DNA of 7,638 nucleotides from an uncultured Collinsella sp. GTDB lineage: Bacteria; Actinomycetota; Coriobacteriia; Coriobacteriales; Coriobacteriaceae. The notes under the pieces are model-generated. The model did not search any database. It was given only the letters and a program-made list of their open reading frames with translations, and was not told the DNA's origin. A program made the position numbers and the translations under genes. Shown here piece after piece: positions 5,663 through 7,638 of the stretch (within the stretch, counting starts at the first letter, position 1; each line of letters begins with the position of its first letter). The stretch lies in assembly GCA_905197585.1 (NCBI GenBank), contig CAJJZO010000082.1:1-7638 (forward strand), written 5' to 3'.

Positions 5663-6565
5663 TTAGTTGGCATGGATGATGCGGTTGAGCTCGTCGAGGT
5701 ATTGCTGCAAGAGGGAAGAGGGCTTGCGCTCGTTGTGCATGATATAGCCTACGTGCATCGTTGGGGCGTCTGCTAACGGGATCGATGCCATACCCCATTG
5801 CATTTCATTGGAGAGGACACCGGTCGACAGGGTGTAGCCGTTCGACGTGATAAGTAAGTTAGTAAGTGTTCCGCGGTCCGAGATTCGTATGTTGCGGTCG
5901 CAAGGGATATAGCTAAAAGGTTCCTCGGCGTAATAGAAGGAGTTTGAGGTTCCCTGCTCAAAGCTGTAGCGCGTATATGGTGTGAGGTCGGCAAGGGACA
6001 GCTGCGGGCGGCGGGCAAGCGGGTGGCGCTCGCTAACGAAGACGTGGACCGTCGCGTTGAATAGGGGATGGAAGCTCGCGCGCGCATCGGCAAAAGCCTT
6101 CTGCAGAACGCGGGCGTTAAAGTCGTCCAGATAGAGGATGCCGATGTCGCTGCGAAATGCGCGGACGTCATCGATGATCTGCGATGTGGTGGTCTCGCGC
6201 ATGATGAACTCGAACTTGCTGTCGCGGCAGCGCTCGACTACGTTGACAAAGGCCTCGACCGAAAAGGCGTAGTGTTGGGCGGAAATGGCGAGGCGGGCTT
6301 GCGGGGTGCCGCCGTCCTCGTAGCGGGCCTCGAGCATGTCGGCCTGCTCTACGACCTGGCGTGCATAACCCAAAAGCTCGGTGCCGTCGTTGGTGAGTGC
6401 AACACCGCGGCTGGAGCGCGTAAAGATTTCGATATGAAGTTCCTGCTCCAGGCTTTTGACGGCATTGGAGATATTGGACTGCGCCGTATAGAGGCGCTGG
6501 GCTGCGGCGTTGATCGAACCGGACTCTGCCACGGCGATCATAAAGCGAAGCTGCTGGAGGGTCAT
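5663..6565 (-). CDS. LysR-type transcriptional regulator, divergent from metY
   Basis: A 300-residue LysR-family regulator. The winged helix-turn-helix occupies residues 1-60: QQLRFMIAVAESGSINAAAQRLYTAQSNISNAVKSLEQELH, then IFTRSSRGVALTNDG, which is the classical family pattern. A linker helix follows to about 90, then the periplasmic-binding-protein-like effector domain to the C-terminus. The ATG at 6565 has AGGGA upstream on the reverse strand, about nine bases away. LysR regulators commonly control the divergent neighbour, here an O-acetylhomoserine sulfhydrylase gene, so a role in sulfur amino acid control (as CysB or MetR play elsewhere) is a reasonable inference. The effector, for example O-acetylserine, O-acetylhomoserine or homocysteine, cannot be read from the sequence. 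Nothing is truncated. Confidence 0.93.
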   Translation of the reverse strand: MTLQQLRFMIAVAESGSINAAAQRLYTAQSNISNAVKSLEQELHIEIFTRSSRGVALTNDGTELLGYARQVVEQADMLEARYEDGGTPQARLAISAQHYAFSVEAFVNVVERCRDSKFEFIMRETTTSQIIDDVRAFRSDIGILYLDDFNARVLQKAFADARASFHPLFNATVHVFVSERHPLARRPQLSLADLTPYTRYSFEQGTSNSFYYAEEPFSYIPCDRNIRISDRGTLTNLLITSNGYTLSTGVLSNEMQWGMASIPLADAPTMHVGYIMHNERKPSSLLQQYLDELNRIIHAN

Positions 6566-6581
6566 CGGCGCCCGTCCCTTC

Positions 6582-6604
6582 GATAGCTATCTATAAAACC
6601 GATA
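6582..6604. promoter_or_regulatory. Candidate LysR operator between lysR and metY
   Basis: GATAGCTATC (6582-6591) is a perfect 10-bp palindrome and overlaps a second inverted pair, TATC (6588-6591) and GATA (6601-6604), nine bases apart. The latter fits the T-N11-A layout of LysR-type boxes. The position, immediately upstream of lysR and about 25-45 bases before the metY -35, suits a regulator that represses itself and activates the divergent gene. Confidence 0.4.
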
Positions 6605-6626
6605 ACAGGTTAGCGCTTTTAAGTGA

Positions 6627-6655
6627 TTGACCGAGGGAAACAATGCTCGTACTAT
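6627..6655 (+). promoter_or_regulatory. Predicted metY promoter
   Basis: TTGACC (6627-6632) and TACTAT (6650-6655) are separated by exactly 17 bases. The -35 matches the sigma-70 consensus at five of six positions and the -10 at four of six. Transcription would start near 6662, leaving a leader of roughly 178 nt before the metY ATG. Confidence 0.55.
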
Positions 6656-6710
6656 TCAAAACACACAAAGGCGGTAGGTAATTAAGCCAACCACGGAACC
6701 GGGATGCGAA

Positions 6711-6784
6711 AGGAGGCCCGCATATGAATTGCTTGCCAAGACGAATGCCGGGCTCCTGTTTGCGCCCGTCGGCGTGATCAGGAG
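6711..6784 (+). promoter_or_regulatory. metY leader with two mutually exclusive hairpins
   Basis: Segment AGGAG-G-CCCG-CAT (6711-6723) can pair with ATG-C-CGGG-CTCCT (6745-6757): 12 base pairs with one single-base bulge on each side. The CTCCT part (6753-6757) can instead pair with AGGAG at 6780-6784; that stem, CTCCTG/CAGGAG, continues inward through one mismatch into TTGCGCC/GGCGTGA with wobbles. The two stems cannot coexist. The first one hides the ribosome site of the leader peptide. The same CTCCT is also complementary to AGGAG in the metY ribosome site (6829-6833). No T tract directly follows, so translational control or a non-classical terminator is more likely than a standard attenuator. 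I do not recognise a SAM-I, SAM-IV, cobalamin or T-box signature. Confidence 0.5.
6724..6777 (+). CDS. Putative 17-residue leader peptide upstream of metY
   Basis: A small open frame, MNCLPRRMPGSCLRPSA, begins at an ATG preceded by AAAGGAGG ending at 6716 with a 7-base spacer, which is one of the strongest ribosome sites in the window. It ends with TGA at 6775-6777, 62 bases before metY. It has two Cys codons (residues 3 and 12) and two Met codons (1 and 8), suggestive next to a gene that makes homocysteine or methionine. The whole frame lies within the two alternative hairpins, so ribosome stalling on a Cys codon would change which one forms. It resembles attenuation leader peptides in layout; no poly-Cys tract is present. 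It could also be a chance frame, and the peptide itself need not be functional. Confidence 0.5.
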   Translation: MNCLPRRMPGSCLRPSA

Positions 6785-6839
6785 ACAGCGACTTACTTCT
6801 CTCTAATTTATTAACTTTTGTTCGATCAAGGAGATCATC

Positions 6840-7638
6840 ATGAGCCAGTTCATCAACAACCCCGAGCACACCTTTGGTTTCGATACCCTGCAGCTGCACG
6901 TTGGCCAGGAGAGCGCCGATCCTGCATCCGACTCCCGTGCCGTGCCTATCTACCAGACCACGAGCTATGTGTTCCGCAACTCCCAGCACGCCGCCGACCG
7001 CTTTGGTCTTGCCGACGCCGGTAACATCTACGGCCGTCTGACCAACTCCACCCAGGGCGTCTTCGAGGACCGTATCGCCGCCCTCGAGGGTGGCGTGGCA
7101 GGTCTTGCCGTCGCCTCCGGTGCTGCTGCCATCACCTATACCCTGCAGGCTCTTGCCCAGGCCGGTGACCACGTGGTGGCTCAGAAGACCATCTACGGTG
7201 GCTCCTACAACCTGCTGGAGCATACGCTCTCCCAGTTTGGCGTCGAGACCACGTTTGTCGATGCCCATAACGTGGAAGAGGTCGAGGGTGCCATCAAGGA
7301 CAACACCACGGTCATCTATCTCGAGACGCTCGGCAACCCCAACTCCGACATCCCCAACATCGACGCCATCTCCGAGATCGCCAAGAAGCACGGTCTGCCG
7401 GTTGTCGTCGACAACACCTTCGGCACCCCGTATCTGTTCCGTCCGCTGGAGCATGGTGCCAACATCGTCGTCCACTCCGCAACCAAGTTCATCGGCGGCC
7501 ACGGCACCTCGCTGGGCGGTGTGATCGTCGACGGCGGTAACTTCGATTGGAAGGCGAGCGGAAAGTACGCCCAGATCGCTGAGCCCAACCCCTCCTACCA
7601 CGGTGTTTCGTTTGCCGCGGCTGCCGGTCCCGCCGCCG
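6840..7638 (+). CDS. metY: O-acetylhomoserine sulfhydrylase (MetY type), C-terminus off the right edge
   Basis: The first 266 residues of a PLP-dependent Cys/Met-metabolism enzyme. MetY uses O-acetylhomoserine and sulfide (or methanethiol) to make homocysteine (or methionine). Visible family residues: FDTLQLHVGQ at the N-terminus, VPIYQTTSYVF (35-45), the phosphate-binding NIYGRLTNST with Y64 and R66, ASGAAA (92-97), LGNPNSDIPNID (164-175), the pyridine-nitrogen aspartate D191 in VVDNTFGTPYL, and the Schiff-base lysine K216 in HSATKFIGGHG. The longer insertion between ATKF and the edge and the GQESADPASDSRAVP opening favour O-acetylhomoserine sulfhydrylase over cystathionine gamma-synthase. 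Full length should be about 430 residues, so roughly 160 are missing. Start ATG 6840 has AAGGAG at 6828-6833. It is divergent from lysR and carries the long structured leader described above. Codon use is strongly biased, suggesting high expression. Confidence 0.94.
   Translation, partial: MSQFINNPEHTFGFDTLQLHVGQESADPASDSRAVPIYQTTSYVFRNSQHAADRFGLADAGNIYGRLTNSTQGVFEDRIAALEGGVAGLAVASGAAAITYTLQALAQAGDHVVAQKTIYGGSYNLLEHTLSQFGVETTFVDAHNVEEVEGAIKDNTTVIYLETLGNPNSDIPNIDAISEIAKKHGLPVVVDNTFGTPYLFRPLEHGANIVVHSATKFIGGHGTSLGGVIVDGGNFDWKASGKYAQIAEPNPSYHGVSFAAAAGPAA

Noticed and set aside
6662..6839. SAM-I (S-box), SAM-IV, cobalamin or T-box riboswitch in the metY leader
   Set aside because: I looked for the GCAACC-type SAM-I core, the cobalamin core and the T-box AGGGTGG motif and found none; the length invites such a call but the sequence does not support it. 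An Rfam scan would settle it.
6591..7601. A 336-codon open frame on the minus strand, opposite metY
   Set aside because: It is antisense to the conserved metY frame, crosses the promoter and leader, and its Gly/Val/Asp-rich translation has no family look; high-GC codon bias keeps the opposite frame open.

Overview
The window is a gene-dense stretch of a high-GC bacterial chromosome. The codon preference (GCC, CTC, GTC, GGC), the small intergenic gaps and the overall feel of the proteins suggest a gut actinobacterium of the Coriobacteriia, most likely Collinsella or a close relative. That assignment is recognition and inference; there is no rRNA or other marker here to prove it. I saw no insertion sequence, prophage, CRISPR array, tRNA or rRNA.

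Layout. At the left edge lies a nearly complete M19-type dipeptidase on the minus strand, cut by the window edge. Divergent from it is a plus-strand run: a SlyD-type FKBP peptidyl-prolyl isomerase, then after three bases a UreE-like nickel metallochaperone with no urease genes next to it, then a Cof-type HAD phosphatase behind a strong 16-bp hairpin. A structured 75-base element fills the gap to the convergent minus-strand group. In transcription order that group is a LysR regulator, RNase HI, a Gfo/Idh/MocA oxidoreductase, an acylphosphatase with extra N- and C-terminal segments, and a PerR-type Fur-family regulator. The oxidoreductase and acylphosphatase are two bases apart and surely co-transcribed. 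perR follows after 19 bases and may also have its own promoter inside the end of the acylphosphatase gene. At the right edge, divergent from lysR, is the start of an O-acetylhomoserine sulfhydrylase (metY type), truncated by the window.

The most interesting regions are two. (1) The 274-base lysR/metY intergenic region holds a good promoter, a LysR-like operator candidate and a leader of about 178 nt. The leader encodes a 17-residue peptide with a near-perfect Shine-Dalgarno and two Cys and two Met codons; the same DNA can form two mutually exclusive hairpins. This looks like an attenuation or translational-switch leader for a sulfur amino acid gene that does not match the riboswitch classes I know. 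(2) The SlyD-type and UreE-type gene pair looks like a two-gene nickel-handling cassette detached from urease.

Most other genes are well-conserved housekeeping or metabolic families with intact catalytic residues.
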